Positions 1-13,628 are shown, numbered from the stretch's first letter. The stretch: DNA of 64,000 nucleotides from Calycina herbarum (GCA_001414485.1 LLEY01000079.1:124001-188000), one strand, 5' to 3'. Notes: a model not told the origin generated them from the letters alone. Numbers and translations are program-made.

Positions 1-96
1 TAGCTTTCTAAGACCTCAATACCAGCTTCTATTAGTAGCCGTTTTGTTGCTAATGAGTAGGTAGGGTCTTAAGCTAGAATCGGGAGAGGAGCAGTG
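1..96 (-). pseudogene. SRR1-like gene, downstream part (continues off window)
   Basis: Read on the minus strand, these 96 bases continue the frame of the SRR1-like relic that starts at 21163. Joining the two pieces at one copy of the CAGTG target duplication keeps the frame open, apart from one TAA in place of CAA. The part here contains the motif DPTYS followed by a helix ending GIEVLES. This matches the SRR1 family block in which an Asp-Pro-x-Tyr segment is followed by a leucine-rich helix and G(I/F)EV. The 3' end of the gene lies beyond base 1. Function is not established for most fungal SRR1-like proteins; named relatives are Arabidopsis SRR1 and yeast BER1. The family call is from memory of the domain and is moderately sure. 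Confidence 0.6.
92..96. repeat. Target site duplication of element A, left copy (CAGTG)
   Basis: CAGTG lies directly before the TGTTACG start of the element A 5' LTR and is repeated directly after its 3' end at 20695-20699. A 5-bp duplication is normal for Ty3/gypsy integrases. Confidence 0.9.
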
Positions 97-561
97 TGTT
101 ACGAATTACGGTATACGTGGTAAGTAGTTCAGACGGCGTTCTGACAGGACAAGGCATAATATCCGGGAAAGGAAAGTAACACAAGAGGAAATCAGTAATG
201 TAGAAGGACATTAGGGATTTCAGGATTTCACTGTTGTAGTAATGTTGGAAGTTATGTGGGGTCATGTGACGTGATCGCCTACATCGCTCTGATTGCCTTG
301 ATCGCGAGCGACGCGAGCGACGCGAGCAATGTAAGCAACGTACTTAGGAAACGAAGGTTCTATATAAGACTAGCACGTCTGCTATTAGATAGGAGCTTCG
401 TACTTAACTTTAGTTATCAATCTTATTATCTTATTTAATATCTTTGATATAAGTAACGAGTTCACTTCTAAGTAAACAACCCGGCACATCTATACTTCTT
501 ACCTATATACCAACCTTCAAGACTTAGTCATCTTTGTTTAGTTCGTTTAAGTTTCGTTATA
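97..561 (+). repeat. Element A 5' LTR (465 bp)
   Basis: It runs from TGTTACGAATTACG to the RIP-altered end CGTTATA. It holds a TATATAAG box at 361-368 and a downstream palindrome around GTTCACTTCTAAG that is conserved in the LTRs of B, C and E. The central segment carries a short tandem motif, GCGAGCGAC (300-330), that B, C and E lack. Confidence 0.85.
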
Positions 562-571
562 CTTTAAGCAC
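562..571 (+). promoter_or_regulatory. Candidate self-priming primer-binding site of element A
   Basis: CTTTAAGCAC directly follows the LTR and shows no tRNA-type TGG start. Its complement begins GTGCTTAA, and the LTR contains GTGCTTAA (here RIPed to GTACTTAA, 400-407) about 35 nt after the TATA box, near the expected mRNA start. This fits Tf1-like self-priming, but the match is only 8 nt. Confidence 0.4.
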
Positions 572-592
572 CTGCTTAGAAGTTCAGTCGCC

Positions 593-3500
593 ATAGCCCT
601 AGCAACCCCCGCAGCAGCTAGCCCGAATACTAGTCGAGTCAACGTCGCTAGAACATCTAGAAGTGTGACCGGAAGAACACCTGCTGGTATATAGTTAACT
701 AAGAACGACGACAATGTTAGTATACCAGACGCCCCCGAGCCCTATAAGGTCGAAGCACTTGAATCTATCAAAGTTAAGATGTTAGATACGTATTATAAGA
801 AGCGAAAGGAACTCGACTTATTTCTTCTCTAAATAGACATCTACTTTAACTTTAATTCTAACAAGTTCAAAGGCAATTATAACTTATAAACCATCTTTGC
901 TATCTCTTACCTTAGGAGATCAGTATTAGAATAGGCTTAGCTATACTTAGAAGACTTCTTTAAAAATAAGAATAAAGATAGAAAGATAGAATTAACTAAG
1001 ATTATATTTAAATCTTAGAGAGGATTTAAGGTAACTATTAGAAAAGTCTTTAGAGACTTTAATATAATTTAAACAGCTATATATAAGCTTTTAGAATTAT
1101 ACTAGACTAGATTAGTAATAGATTATACTAATAAATTTCAACGTTATAGAACAAAGTTAGAATAGGATACTATTACTCTTATAAAACTCTTTTATAGAGG
1201 ATTAAAGATATATATCTATAAGGAAATAGCTAAGCAGAATATATAATTCTTAACTATTATAGGTATAATTAAGGAAGTCGTCTAACTAGACAACCGCCTA
1301 TATAAATTTAGGAAGAGTAACCCTAGGCACGGAGAAAAGAGCAAAGAGTTAGGAAAGTAGAAGCACTCTTATACTAATAAGCATAGTAAGGAGATAAACA
1401 CTATATAGAAGAAAACCTTTCTAAAGAAAGAAGGACTTTCCTAGGAAGAGCGAAATCGTCGACACGAGTAGAACTTGTATTATAATTATAGTTAACTAGG
1501 CTATAGAGTAAATAAGTATAGTAAGAAGAAAGACTCTAAGAGAAAGAAACAAATTAATACTACTATTTAACAATAGGTAGCTTTAACTGATTATATTAAA
1601 CTTATAAATAAGGAGCTTAAAGTATAAGAATACAGAACCTAGATTAAGAATATTAAAGGAATTAGTAATATATAAGACACTAATAATAATAGAAATCCAC
1701 TTCTTAAAGAATATTATAATATATAATTAGTAATAGAATCTAAGCAGCTTTCTTAAGTAAAATACAAATTACTACTATTAACTAGTTCTTTAGAGACATT
1801 GGATTCATCTTCTAGTTTAGAAGGAGAAATAAAGAATAAAGACCTAGAAGTTAGAGAAACTTAGGCTTTTCTTAAAACCTTTAAACAAGGAAATCGATAA
1901 GTATATATCAATAATTAGAAACTAGATTTCTAGAACCCTTATATAATATAAGAGGTTAACCTAACTATCTTAACAACGTATATAGTTATAAGTAATAACC
2001 CTAAAACGATAACTCTAGTTAGCCTAATTACTAGACAGAAAACTATTAAAGGAAAGGAACTAGAACAGGAATAATAACTAATTAAAAAACCTAGTTACTC
2101 TAAAGTAGAGGACGTATAGAAAATATACGATATGTCGGATAAAGTTAGTACGTGGACATAGTAAGTTCTAACGGGATTTAAGAGACGAATTAAAACCCCT
2201 TTTCTTAGAACACTACCTAAAGATATTATACTAAAGGAATTTAAGTAATATATTATTATTATATTAATTAGAAATAATAGGTTAGTATTTAGAAAATACG
2301 ACTTATAACAACTGTTTAGTATATTATACTAGGAGTAAAGGGAGCTCGATATAACTAAGTAGGCTAAGACGGAACTAGAGGAATTATACTATCTATTAGT
2401 AAGAGAACTATAGTTTATAGAAACAGTTTAGGAAACAATAGTATAATAGATACGATATAAACTAAGTCTAACTTTAGACTAGTTATTATAGAAACGATTC
2501 GAAGGAATATTACTAGAGCCTACTAGAATAGTAGAATATTATTAGATATATAAGATAGTATTATTAGATGAAGAAGGAGTAGTATTCTTTCCTTAGTCCT
2601 AGATTAGAGCTATTAAAGAAAAGAATTTAAGAGATTATATATTTAAAGTTTACTATATAAAACTAGAGATAAGTATATTAGAGGCTACTTTAGATTATCT
2701 ATATATAGGAGAACTATAGTCTATAGAAGCTATTTTAGAAACTAGTTATAAATAGATCTAATATAACTATAGATAAATACTAAAGTAATTTATAAGGGAA
2801 ATTCCTAAAACTATAAGAATCGTAGAATATAGATTAGTATACGAGGTAGTATATACTAATAAGGAAAGAGTAAGATTCTTTCTATAGTATAAGGACGAGG
2901 AGAGAAAGAAGTATAATCGAGAAAATCGATCTTTCGAAGTCTAATATGTTAAAGCAAAGTTAGACGCTACTTTAGGAGAAAGATAGTTAGTAATAACTGT
3001 AGAAATAAGAGGGAAAAAGTTATAAGTTATAATAGACTTAGGAGTAATAGATAACTTTATCTCTCTAATAGCTTAAGAAAAGCTAAACGTTTAAATTAAA
3101 GGAATAAGACTATATCGATTAGGAGTAGTTAATAGAATAGATATTATATATTAAAACGGAATTATTAATTAGTAAACTATTCTAATAGAAATTAATATTA
3201 AAGGATACTATTTAAATATATAATTCGATATTATTAAAATAGAGAGTAAGGAAGTAATACTTAGTATATTATAGATTTAGGAACATAATCTAGAAATCGA
3301 CTAGAAGGCTAGAATAATAACCTTTAGTTGATATAAATATATAGGTTTATATTTATAACTTTAAGGCTAGAACGAGGTTAGCGTCACCTCTTCTAAAGTA
3401 CTAGGACACCTTGTCTAGGGTCCTCTATAGGTTAGTAAGAAAGCTAATAACAAAATACCTATATAGTATAGAGAATTCAAGGCTTTGTTTAAAAACCTGA

Positions 3501-5010
3501 AAGACTTACGAGCCTTACTAGAACATTGCTTATAAGATTATAAGATTAAATTAAAAAAGAGTTATTACCTCTCGAAGTAGAAGCTTCGGTTATATAACTA
3601 GAAAAGTCTATAGAGAATAGAAAGTTATATAAAGGAAGGTATTAAGAAGGGATATATTAGAAGATCTAAGTTACTAATTACCTTAAATATACTTATTATT
3701 AAGAAGAAAGATAACCTAGATAGAAGAGTATATATTAATTATTAAGAAGTAAATCACGTTATAGTTAAGAACGCTTATCCGCTACTACCTAGCTAATACT
3801 TATAAGACAAGTTAGGTAAGATAGTACGATTTACGAAATTAGATTAACAAAACGCTTATAGACTTATACAAATAAAAGTCAGAGACGAATAGAAGATAGT
3901 ATTTACCTTACTATCGAGCCTCTACGAATATATAGTTATGCTATTTAGACTCTATAACGTACTAGCTATATATTAGAGATAAAATAATAATATTTTAAGA
4001 GATCTTTTAAAGGTAATAGTAATTTATTACCTAGATAATATCTTAATCTTCTTAGAAAAAGAAGAAGAACATAAGAGATATATTAGAGAAGTTTTATAAT
4101 AACTTATAAAAGTGAACTCTTAGTTAAAACTCTTAAAATATAAGTTTAAAGTAACTTAGACACTTTTCTTAAGATAGGTATTTAGCCTAGGAAAAATAGA
4201 AATAGATTTAGTAAAGATCTAAGACATCTTAAACTAGAAATTACTAGAAAATATAAAAGATATATAGTCCTTTCTTAGATTTATAAACTTTTACTATCTA
4301 TTTATATAAGACTATATAAAGATTATAAAACTAATGTTAATACTAGTTAAGAAAGCTATTAAGTTTATATAGAATAAATAAGTAAAGAATACTTTTTAAA
4401 AAATTAAAGCAAAGTTTATAGAAAAACCTATTCTATATAATTTTAATATAGATAAACCTAGTATAATTAAAATAGACGCCTTAGATATAGTAGTAGGTAT
4501 GATTCACCTATAACTAAATAATAAGAGAAAACTTATACCTATTATATATTATTCTAAAACATTTAACCTAGTATAATAAAACTATAGTATCTTTAACAAA
4601 GAACTGCTTACTATAGTATTAGCTTTAGAACACTAGAGGATTTATTTATAGCTAGTAAAATACCTAGTTATAGTTTTATCTAACTATAAGAACCTTAGGA
4701 CGTTTACTATAATAAAGGAACTTATAATAAGATAATTAGCTAGATAGTTAGAGATATTAGAAGGATTTAATATTATTATTCGATATATAAAGGAAACGTT
4801 AAATACTTAGGCTAATACTCTTAGCTAGAAACCTAGATATAAGAGGAATAAGGAGTATAAGAAGATTACAATCTTAAAAACTCTTAAGAATAGAGACTTA
4901 GTACCTACTATATACGAGATAGTAGCAACGAACGATATATAGATAGATAAGATTTAGAATATATACAAAGGTTATAACTAGTATATAAAAGGAAAATTAT
5001 AGGTCCCTAG
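593..5010 (+). pseudogene. Element A gag-pol, part 1 (gag to early integrase), RIPed
   Basis: The frame is visible through dense TAA/TAG codons. Gag opens with an Ala-rich segment after the position that is ATG in B. A gag zinc-knuckle relic lies near 1475-1530. The reverse transcriptase spans about 3690-4260, with YYLDNIL in place of YLDD at about 4025; the second catalytic Asp reads Asn, a G-to-A change. RNase H follows at about 4480-4800 (KELLTIVLALEH). The stretch ends at the CCTAG insertion site of element B, just after a conserved KGKLQVPS segment. It is non-functional. Confidence 0.8.
5006..5010. repeat. Target site duplication of element B, left copy (CCTAG)
   Basis: CCTAG flanks element B on both sides (5006-5010 and 12272-12276). 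The host integrase frame resumes directly after the right copy. Confidence 0.9.
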
Positions 5011-5444
5011 TATAACGAAACTCAAACGAACTAAACAAAGATAACTAAGTCTCGAAGGTTAGTATATAGGTAAGAAGTATAGATACGCTAGGTTGTTCAC
5101 TTAGAAGTGAACTCGTTACTTATATCAAAGATGTTAAATAAGATGATAAGATTAATAACTAAAGTTAAGCACGAAGCTCCTATCTAGATAGTAGACGTGC
5201 TAGTATATATAGAACCTTCGTTTCCTCTAGGTAGCTAACTCGCTCGTCGAGCTGGCGATCCAACGAGCTAGTTCGCCTAGCGATCCAGCGGTCCCTTTCG
5301 TTACGTGATTTATCGTAATAAAATCCTTAGATCGCTTAGCTAACCTAACCGATCCCTAACTACTATAAGAGTATTCCGATAGTGCTTAACCTATTAGAAC
5401 GCCGCCTAGTCTTCACTTATTATATATATACGTAATTCGTAACA
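5011..5444 (-). repeat. Element B LTR (3' LTR in element sense)
   Basis: This 434-bp LTR runs from TATAACGAAAC (RIPed TGTAACGAAAC) to ATTCGTAACA on the plus strand. It carries the central U3 module with the repeated GCGATCC / AGCTCG words also seen in the solo LTR at 23752. Confidence 0.88.
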
Positions 5445-5533
5445 CTATCCCCTTCTTAGCTTAGCATGTCCCTACGCTTAAGTACGACCTAAGAAATATC
5501 GTTAGAAGGCTAGCAGCCTTCTTCTCTTTTATT

Positions 5534-6137
5534 ATGCCACTTAATCGTTTAGCGAAACACACCGAGTATATCGCTCTTAGAAAAGAAATTAACTTATCTA
5601 GAATAAAATAGCGCCTTATACCCGATGTTTAAAAGCTGGTTTTGTAAATAAATATATCGCCTCTTAAGATAAAAGTCTAAGTCGCTACAGTCGTTATATA
5701 AAGAATAGCAAGACTTACGACGTTCGTAAGGTGAACCGTATACCGACTATTCGAGATTAAGAGTCTATAGATATATAGATCCAACGACTAGAGGACGAGG
5801 CCGATAAGGCTATAGCGAAAGTCCTCCGAGTTAATAAGCAGAAGAAGCTGCTTTACGCCCGGAAGCAGAGAATAATAACGGCTAGTCTTAACTCCCTTAA
5901 GAAGCTAGATACTACTAAAGAATTAGAAAGAAAAGAAAAGGAGAAGAAGGAAGAAAAGAAGCGGATAGAAGAAGAGGCTGCTAGGCTAGCCGCCCTTCCT
6001 ACGCCCGACGTTTCTAACCCTGCCCTCGCTCTAGGCCTTAACCCAGCCTTTCTTAAGTCCTTTCCTACTAACTACGTAATATAGGCAGACTTAGGTTTTA
6101 ACAGTAGAACTCCTAAAGTTCCTTTAAGTACTAGTTA
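5534..6137 (+). CDS. Antisense accessory ORF of element B (RIPed, one frameshift)
   Basis: This frame lies on the strand opposite to B gag-pol, between the pol end and the 3' LTR. It starts at ATG 5534, shifts frame once near 5620-5660, then stays open to 6137 apart from TAA/TAG codons. It encodes a Y-S-R-Y...K-T-Y-D-V segment, where the Tyr codons (TAC/TAT) stand at positions that are Cys in other copies. A K/E-rich coiled coil and the conserved ending LGLNPAFLKSFPTNY...LGF follow. The C-terminal half is very close to the matching frame of element C. No function is known to me. See the findings for the case that it is a real gene. Confidence 0.55.
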
Positions 6138-9100
6138 ATGTTTTTTCTAGGTTCCTAAGTATTTTCTAAATATAGGTAATCTAACTATTTTATTAAATAC
6201 TTAACCTATCCTCTAACAAGTCTATAGTTAAGAATCCTCTTAACTTCATACTCGGTGTTTAGGTTTACTAGTTAAATTTCTATAAGTAGGGCTGGTGGTG
6301 CTCCTAGTAGTGCTAGCTTAAGTAGGGATATATAGAATACTAGGTAGATGTTTATTATCCTTAGTAGTACTAATTTATAATTCAAAGGTCTTTTAACATA
6401 TTTAATTTTAAATAGTCTAAGTTTTTTATAATCTAGTTTATTACTTAGTCTTTTTATATCGATATTCTTTTATACTAAGTAGACTTTATCCCCCTCTTTT
6501 AGCGTTAGCTCCTAACTACGTCGTTTATTATAGTAGTACGTATTTCTTTCTACTACAAATTACAGGTCCTCTATAAGTTCCTTATATAGACTCTTAATTT
6601 TCGAGACCTAAACACGAGTAAGTTAGTTGTTAATAGTTATAGACAGTAGTTCTTAATACACTATTAATTTATACCTAAAATTAGCGTAGAATAGCATAAT
6701 AAGTGTTATTTCTATTACTAAACTATTATAAGCAAACTATACTAAGGGTAGCAGTTCTACCTAGTTATCTTACTAGTAGTTTATATAATAATAAAGATAT
6801 GTTTTAACTACTTAATTTATCTGTTTATTTCCTCTATTTATTTAAGAGTAGAAAGCTATAGAGAGCTTTCTTTTCATACCTAATTATTCTATAAGAGTAA
6901 TCTAAAATTTTAAGGTAAAGAGCTTATCTTTATCTAAGAGTATTTCTTCTAGTAGTCTATATCTTAAGACTACTTCTCTAAGAAATATAAATGCTAATTC
7001 CTTAGCTATACTTAACTCTATATATACTATAAGAATTATATACTTTATAAGTCGTTCTATAATAACTAGGATTATATTATATTTAACTCCTATTATTAAG
7101 TCTTTAGATTTTAGTAGTTTAATAATAAAATCTATAGATATTGATTTCTAAGGTATTTATAGTATTAGAGTAGTGTTCATCTGTCTATAAGAAGTATAGT
7201 AAGAAGCTTTGTTTCTAGTATAAGTATTATATTCTACTATTACTTCCTTAACTATCGTAGATAACCGATTAATATAGTAGTATTATCTTATTCTCTAAAG
7301 GGTTCTACGAATTCCTTAGTGTCTATAAGCGGGCATAGTATAGTATTCCTATATAAATTCCTTAGTATACGAGCTAGGAACCTATAATTTCCCTTTTATA
7401 TACTAGTTATAACCTTTGTATATTTTCTGAATTTTATCTATCTAGATATTATTCGTTACTGCTATCTCGTATATAATAGGTACTAAGTCTCTATTCTTAA
7501 GAGTTTTTAAGATTATAATCTTCTTATACTTCTTATTTCCCTTATAACCGGGTTTCTAGCTAAGAGTATTAGCTCGAGTATTTAACGTTCCTTTTATATA
7601 TCGAATAATAATATTAAATCCTTCTAATATCTCTAACTATCTAGCTAATTATCTTATCGTAAGTTCCTTAGTTATTATAAACGTCTTAAGGTTCTTATAG
7701 TTAGATAAAACTATAACTAGGTATTTTACTAGTTATAAATAAATTCTCTAGTATTCTAAAGCTAATACTATAATAAGCAGTTCCTTATCGAAGATACTAT
7801 AGTTTTATTATACTAGGTTAAATGTTTTTAAATAATATATAATAGATATAAGTTTTCTCTTATTATTTAGTTATAAGTAAATCATATCTACTATTATATC
7901 TAAGGTATCTATTTTAATTATACTAAGTTTATTTATATTAAAATTATATAAAATAGGTTTTTTTATAAACTTTACTTTAATTTTCTAAAAAGTATTCTTT
8001 ACTTATTTATTCTATATAAACTTAGTAGCTTTCTTAACTAGTACTAACATTGGTTTAGTAATCTTTATATAGTCTTATATAAACGGATAGTAAAAGTTTA
8101 TAAATCTAAGGAAAGACTATATATCTTTTATATTCTCTAGTAATTTCTAGTTTAAGATGTCTTAGATCTTTACTAGATCTATTTCTATTTTTCTTAGGCT
8201 AAATACCTATTTTAAGAAAAGTATATAAGTTACTTCGAACTTATATTTCAAGAGTTTTAACTAAGAGTTTACTTTTATAAGTTATTATAAAACTTCTTTA
8301 ATATATCCTTTATATTCTTCTTCTTTTTCTAAGAAGATTAGGATATTATCTAGGTAATAAATTACTATTACTTTTAGAAGATCTTTTAAAATATTATTAT
8401 TTTATCTCTAATATATAGCTAGTATATTATAGAGTTTAAATAGCATAACTGTGTATTTATAGAGGCTTAATAGTAAGGTAAATACTATCTTCTATTTATC
8501 TCTAACTTTTATTTATATAAGTCTATAAGCATTTTGTTAATCTAATTTTATAAATCGTACTACCTTACCTAACTTGTCCTATAAGTATTAGCTAGGTAGT
8601 AGTAGATAAGCGTCCTTAACTATAGTATAATTTACTTCTTAATAATTAATATATACTCTCTTATCTAGGTTATCTTTCTTCTTAATAATAAGTATATTTA
8701 AGGTAATTAGTAACTTAGATCTTCTAATATATCCCTTTTTAATACCTTTCTTTATATAACTTTCTATTCTCTATAGGCTTTTCTAGTTATATAACCGAAG
8801 CTTTTACTTTAAGAGGTAATAACTCTTTTTTAATTTAATCTTATAATCTTATAAGTAATGTTCTAGCAAGGCTTATAAGTCTTTTAGGTTTTTAAATAAA
8901 GCCTTAAATTCTCTATACTATATAGGTATTTCGTTATTAGCTTTCTTACTAACCTATGAAGGACCCTAGATAAGGTGTCTTAGCGCTTTAGAAGAGGTAG
9001 TACTAACCTTGTTCTAGCCTTAAAGTTATAAACGCGATCCCTTATATTTATATTAACTAAAAGTTATTTTCCTATCTTTCTAGTTAATTTCTAGATTATA

Positions 9101-11806
9101 TTCTTAAATCTATAGTATACTAAGTATTACTTCCTTACTTCCTATTTTAATAATATTAAATTATATATCTAAATAGTATCCTTTAATATTAATTCTTATT
9201 AGAATAGTTTACTAATTAATAATCTCGTTTTAGTATATAACGTCTATTCTATTAACTACTCCTAGTTAATATAGTCTTATTTCCTTAATTAGGACGTTTA
9301 GCTTCTCTTAAGCTATTAGAGAAATAAAGTTACCTATTACTCCTAAGTCTATTATAACTTATAACTTCTTCCCTTTTACTTCTATAGTTATTACTAACTA
9401 TCTTTCTTTTAAAGTAGTATCTAACTTTGCTTTAATATATTAAACTTTAAAAGATCGATTTTCTTAATTATAATTTTTCCTTTCCTCGTTCTTATACTAT
9501 AGAAAGAATCTTACTCTTTCCTTATTAACATATACTACCTTATATACTAATCTATATTCTATAATTCTTATAGTTTTAGGAATTTCTTTTATAAATTATT
9601 TTAGTATTTACTTATAGTTATATTAGATCTATTTATAACTAGTTTCTAAAATAGCTTCTATAGACTATAGTTCTCCTATATATAGATAATCTAAAGTAGC
9701 TTCTAGTATACTTATCTCTAGTTTTATATAGTAAACCTTAAATATATAGTCCTTTGAATTCTTTTCTCTAACAGCTCTAATCTAAGACTAAGGAAAGAAT
9801 TCTACTCTTTCTTTATCTAATAATACTACTTTATATATTTAATAATATTCTACTATTCTAGTAGACTCTAGTAATATTCCTTTAAATTACTTCTATAATA
9901 ACTAGTCTAAAGTCGGACTTAGTTTATATCGTATCTATTATACTATTATTTCCTAAACTGTTTCTATAAACCATAGTTCTTCTACTAATAGATAGTATAT
10001 TTCTTCTAGTTCTATCTTAGCCTATCTAGTTATATTAAATTCCCTTTACTTCTAGAATAATATACTAAATAGTTATTATAAGTCGTATTTTCTTAATACT
10101 AACCTATTATTTCTAATTAACATAACTATAATATATTACTTAAATTCCTCTAGTATAACATCTTTAGGCAGTATTCTAAGGAAAGGGGTTTTAATTCGTC
10201 TTATAAATCCTAATAGAACTTATTATATCTATGTACTAGTCTTATCTAAAATATCGTATATTCTCTATATATCCCCTACTTTAGAGTAAGTAGGTTCCTT
10301 AGCTGGTTTTTTAATCGGTTAACGTTTTTGTTCTAGTTCCTTTTCTTTAATAGTTTTCTGTCTAGTAATTAGACTAACTAGAGTTATTGTTTTAGAGTTA
10401 TTACTTATAACTATATACGTTATTAAGATAGTTAGGTTAACTTATCGTGTTATATAAGGACTCTAGAAGTCTAGTTTCTAATTATTAATATATACTTATT
10501 AATTTCCTTATTTAAAGGTTCTAAGAAAAGCCTAAGTTTCTCTAACTTCTAGGTCTTCATTCTTTATTTCTCCTTCTAAACTAGAAGATAAATCTAATAT
10601 CTCTAAAGAACTAGTCGATAGTAGTGATTTATATTCTACTTAAAGAGGTTACTTAGATTCTATTACTAATTATATATTATAATATTCCTTAAGAAGTAGA
10701 TCTCTATTATTATTAGTGTCTTATACTTTACTAATTCCTTTATTATTTTTAATCTAGGTTCTATATTCTCATACTTTAAGCTCCTTATTTATAAGTTTAA
10801 TACGATTAGTTAAAGCTACCTATTATTAAATAGTAGTATTAATTTATTTCTTTCCTTTAAAGTCTTTCTTCTTACTATACTTATTTACTCTATAGCCTTA
10901 TTAGCTATAATTATAATATAAGTTCTACTTATGTTAACGATTTCGCTCTTCTTAGGAAAGTCCTCCTTTCTTTAGAAAGGTTTTCTTTTATATAGTATTT
11001 ACCTTCTTACCCTATTTATTAGTATAAGAGTATTTCTACTTTCCTAACCCTTTACTCTTTTCTCTATGCTTAGGGTTACTCTTTCTAAATTTATATAAGC
11101 AATTATCTAGCTAGACGACTTCCTTAATTATACCTATAATAGTTAAGAATTATATATTCTACTTAGCTATTTCCTTATAAATATATATCTTTAATCCTTT
11201 ATAAAAGAGTTCTATAAGAGTAATAGTATCCTATCCTAACTTCGTTCTATAACGTTAAAATTTATTAATATAATCTATTACTAATCCGGTCTAGTATAAT
11301 TCTAAAAGCTTATATATAGCTGTTTAAATTATATCGAAGTCTCTAAAGACTTTTCTAATAGTTGCCTTAAATCCTCTTTAAGATTTAAATATAATCTTAG
11401 TTAATTCTATCTTTCTATCTTTATTCTTATTTTTAAAGAAGTTCTCTAAGTATAGCTAAGCCTATTCTAGTGCTAATCCCCTAAGGTAGGAGATAGCAAA
11501 GATAGTTCGTAAGTTATAATTACCTTTAAACTTATTAGAATTAAAGTTAAAGTAGATGTTTATTTAGAGAAGGAATAAGTTAAGTTCCTTTCGCTTCTTA
11601 TAATACGTATCTAGTATCTTAACTTTAATAGACTTAAGTGCTTCGACCTTATAGGGCTTAGGGGCGTCTAGTATACTAACATTGTCGTCGTTCCTAGTTA
11701 ACTATATACTAGTAGGTGTTCTTCCGGTCGCACTTTTAGATATTCTTACGACGTTAACTCGACTAGCATTCGAGCTAGCTGCTGCGGCGGGAGTTACTAG
11801 GGCCAT
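6040..11806 (-). pseudogene. Element B gag-pol, RIPed
   Basis: Gag retains its ATG at 11806 (Met-Ala-Leu-Val-Thr-Pro, then an Ala run). Zinc knuckle, protease, RT (about 8980-8270), RNase H, integrase (about 7560-6450) and a C-terminal chromodomain (about 6290-6150) follow on the minus strand, all with TAA/TAG stops. The same integrase blocks recur in A, C and E, which makes the alignment clear. The pol 3' end overlaps the antisense frame at 5534-6137. It is non-functional. Confidence 0.75.
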
Positions 11807-11837
11807 GGCGACTGAACTTCTAAGCAGGTGCTTAAAG

Positions 11838-12271
11838 TATAACAAAACTTAAACGAACTAAACAAAGATAACTAAGTCTCGAAGGTTAGTATATAGGTAA
11901 GAAGTACAGATACGCCGGGTTGTTCACTTAGAAGTAAACTTGTTACTTATATCAAAGATGTTAAATAAGATAATAAGATTAATAACTAAAGTTAAGCACG
12001 AAGCTCCTATCTAGATAGTAGACGTGCTAGTATATATAGAACCTTCGTTTCCTCTAGGTAGCTAACTCGCTCGTCGAGCTGGCGATCCAACGAGCTGGTT
12101 CGCCTAGCGATCCAGCGGTCCCTTTCGTCACGTGATTTATCGTAATAAAATCCTTGGATCGCTTAGCTAACCTAACCGATCCCTAACTACTATAAGAGTA
12201 TTCCGATAGTACTTAATCTATTAGAACGCCGCCTAGTCTTTACTTATTACGTATATACGTGATTCGTAACA
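11838..12271 (-). repeat. Element B LTR (5' LTR in element sense)
   Basis: This 434-bp LTR matches 5011-5444 with mainly transition differences. On the plus strand its TTAAGCAC (11992-11999) is complementary to GTGCTTAAAG (11828-11837) just inside the element, which is the candidate self-priming pair. Confidence 0.88.
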
Positions 12272-12276
12272 CCTAG

Positions 12277-13628
12277 CTTATATATAAAGGAATTTATATA
12301 AGAATACTATACTACGCCTGCTTATAAATACTAAGGAATTCGCAGAACCCTCTAGAGGATAAGATAACACTACTATATTAATCGGTTATCCGCGATAGTT
12401 AAGAAAGTAATAGTAGAATATAATACCTATACTAGGAATAAGGCTTCCTACTATACTCCTTATAAACAGATAAATACTACTCTAATACTATAGATACCTT
12501 AGAAATCAATATCTATAGATTTTATTATTAAACTACTAAAATCTAAAGACCTAATAATAGGAGTTAAATATAATACGATCCTAGTTATTATAGAACGACT
12601 TATAAAGTATATAATTCTTATAGTATATATAGAGTCAAGTATAGCTAAGGAATTAGCATTTACATTCCTTAGAGAAGTAGTCTTAAGACATAGACTACCT
12701 AAAGAGATACTCTTAGACAAAGATAAGCTCTTTATCTTAAAATTTTAGATCGCTCTTATAAAACGATTAGATATAAAAAGAAAGCTTTTAACAACTTTTT
12801 ACTCTTAAATAAATAGAGGAAACGAACGGATAAATTAAGTAGTTAAAACATATCTTTATTATTATATAAACTACTAGTAAGACAACTAGGTAGAACTGCT
12901 ACTCTTAGTATAGTTTGCCTATAATAGTTTAGTAACAGAAATAATACTTATTATACTATTCTACGCTAATTTTAGATATAAATTATCAGCGTATTAAGAA
13001 CCGCTGTCTACGACTATTAATAACTAGCTTACTCGTATTCACGTCTTAAAAATCAAAAGGCTATATAAAGAACTTATAAAGGATTTATAATTCATAGCTA
13101 AAAGAAATACATACTACTATAACAAACGACGTAGTTAAGAGCTAACGCTAAAAGAGGAGGATAAAGTCTACTTAGTATAAAAGAATATTAATATAAAAAG
13201 ACTAAGTAATAAACTAGATTATAAGAAACTTAGACTATTTAAAATCAAACGAGTTAAGAGACCTTTAAATTACGAATTAGCACTACTAAGTATAATAAAC
13301 ATCTACCTAGTATTCTATATATCTCTACTTAAACCAGTACTACTAGGAGCACTACCAGCCTTATTTATAGAAATTCAACTAGTTAATCTAAACACTAAAT
13401 ATAAAGTTAAAAGAATTCTTAACTATAAGATTATTAGAGGTAAGATTAAGTATTTAATTAAATAGTTAGATTACCTATACTTAGAAAACACTTAGGAGCT
13501 AAAAAGCAATCTTAACTATTACCTAGAGGAACTTCGGAAGTTCTACTACTAAAACCTAGGGTTACCTACATCTCGTAGTTAGAAGGGAAAGCCTCGAGGA
13601 AAGCTGAATCAAGGGTTAGCTTAGTAAT
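12277..13628 (+). pseudogene. Element A gag-pol, part 2 (integrase and chromodomain), RIPed
   Basis: The host frame resumes after element B. It contains the HHCC-type region with Cys and His changed to Tyr, then the integrase core (around 12500-12860), then a tail with the motif Y-K-V-K-R-I-L-N-Y-K and LDYLYLENT (about 13382-13540). That tail is a chromodomain. Pol probably ends at the TAG-TAA-TAA cluster near 13620. Its last stretch overlaps the antisense frame at 13511-14045. Confidence 0.75.

Larger units (their letters stand above)
5011..12271 (-). mobile_element. Element B: complete chromodomain Ty3/gypsy element, inverted, inside element A
   Basis: It is 7261 bp with two 434-bp LTRs and a 5-bp CCTAG duplication, in the opposite orientation to its host. 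Its gag and pol are closest to those of A, while its LTR ends and antisense accessory frame are closest to those of element C. It therefore looks like a mosaic. Protein domains in sense order are gag, zinc knuckle, protease, RT, RNase H, integrase and chromodomain, all carrying RIP stops. Confidence 0.9.
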
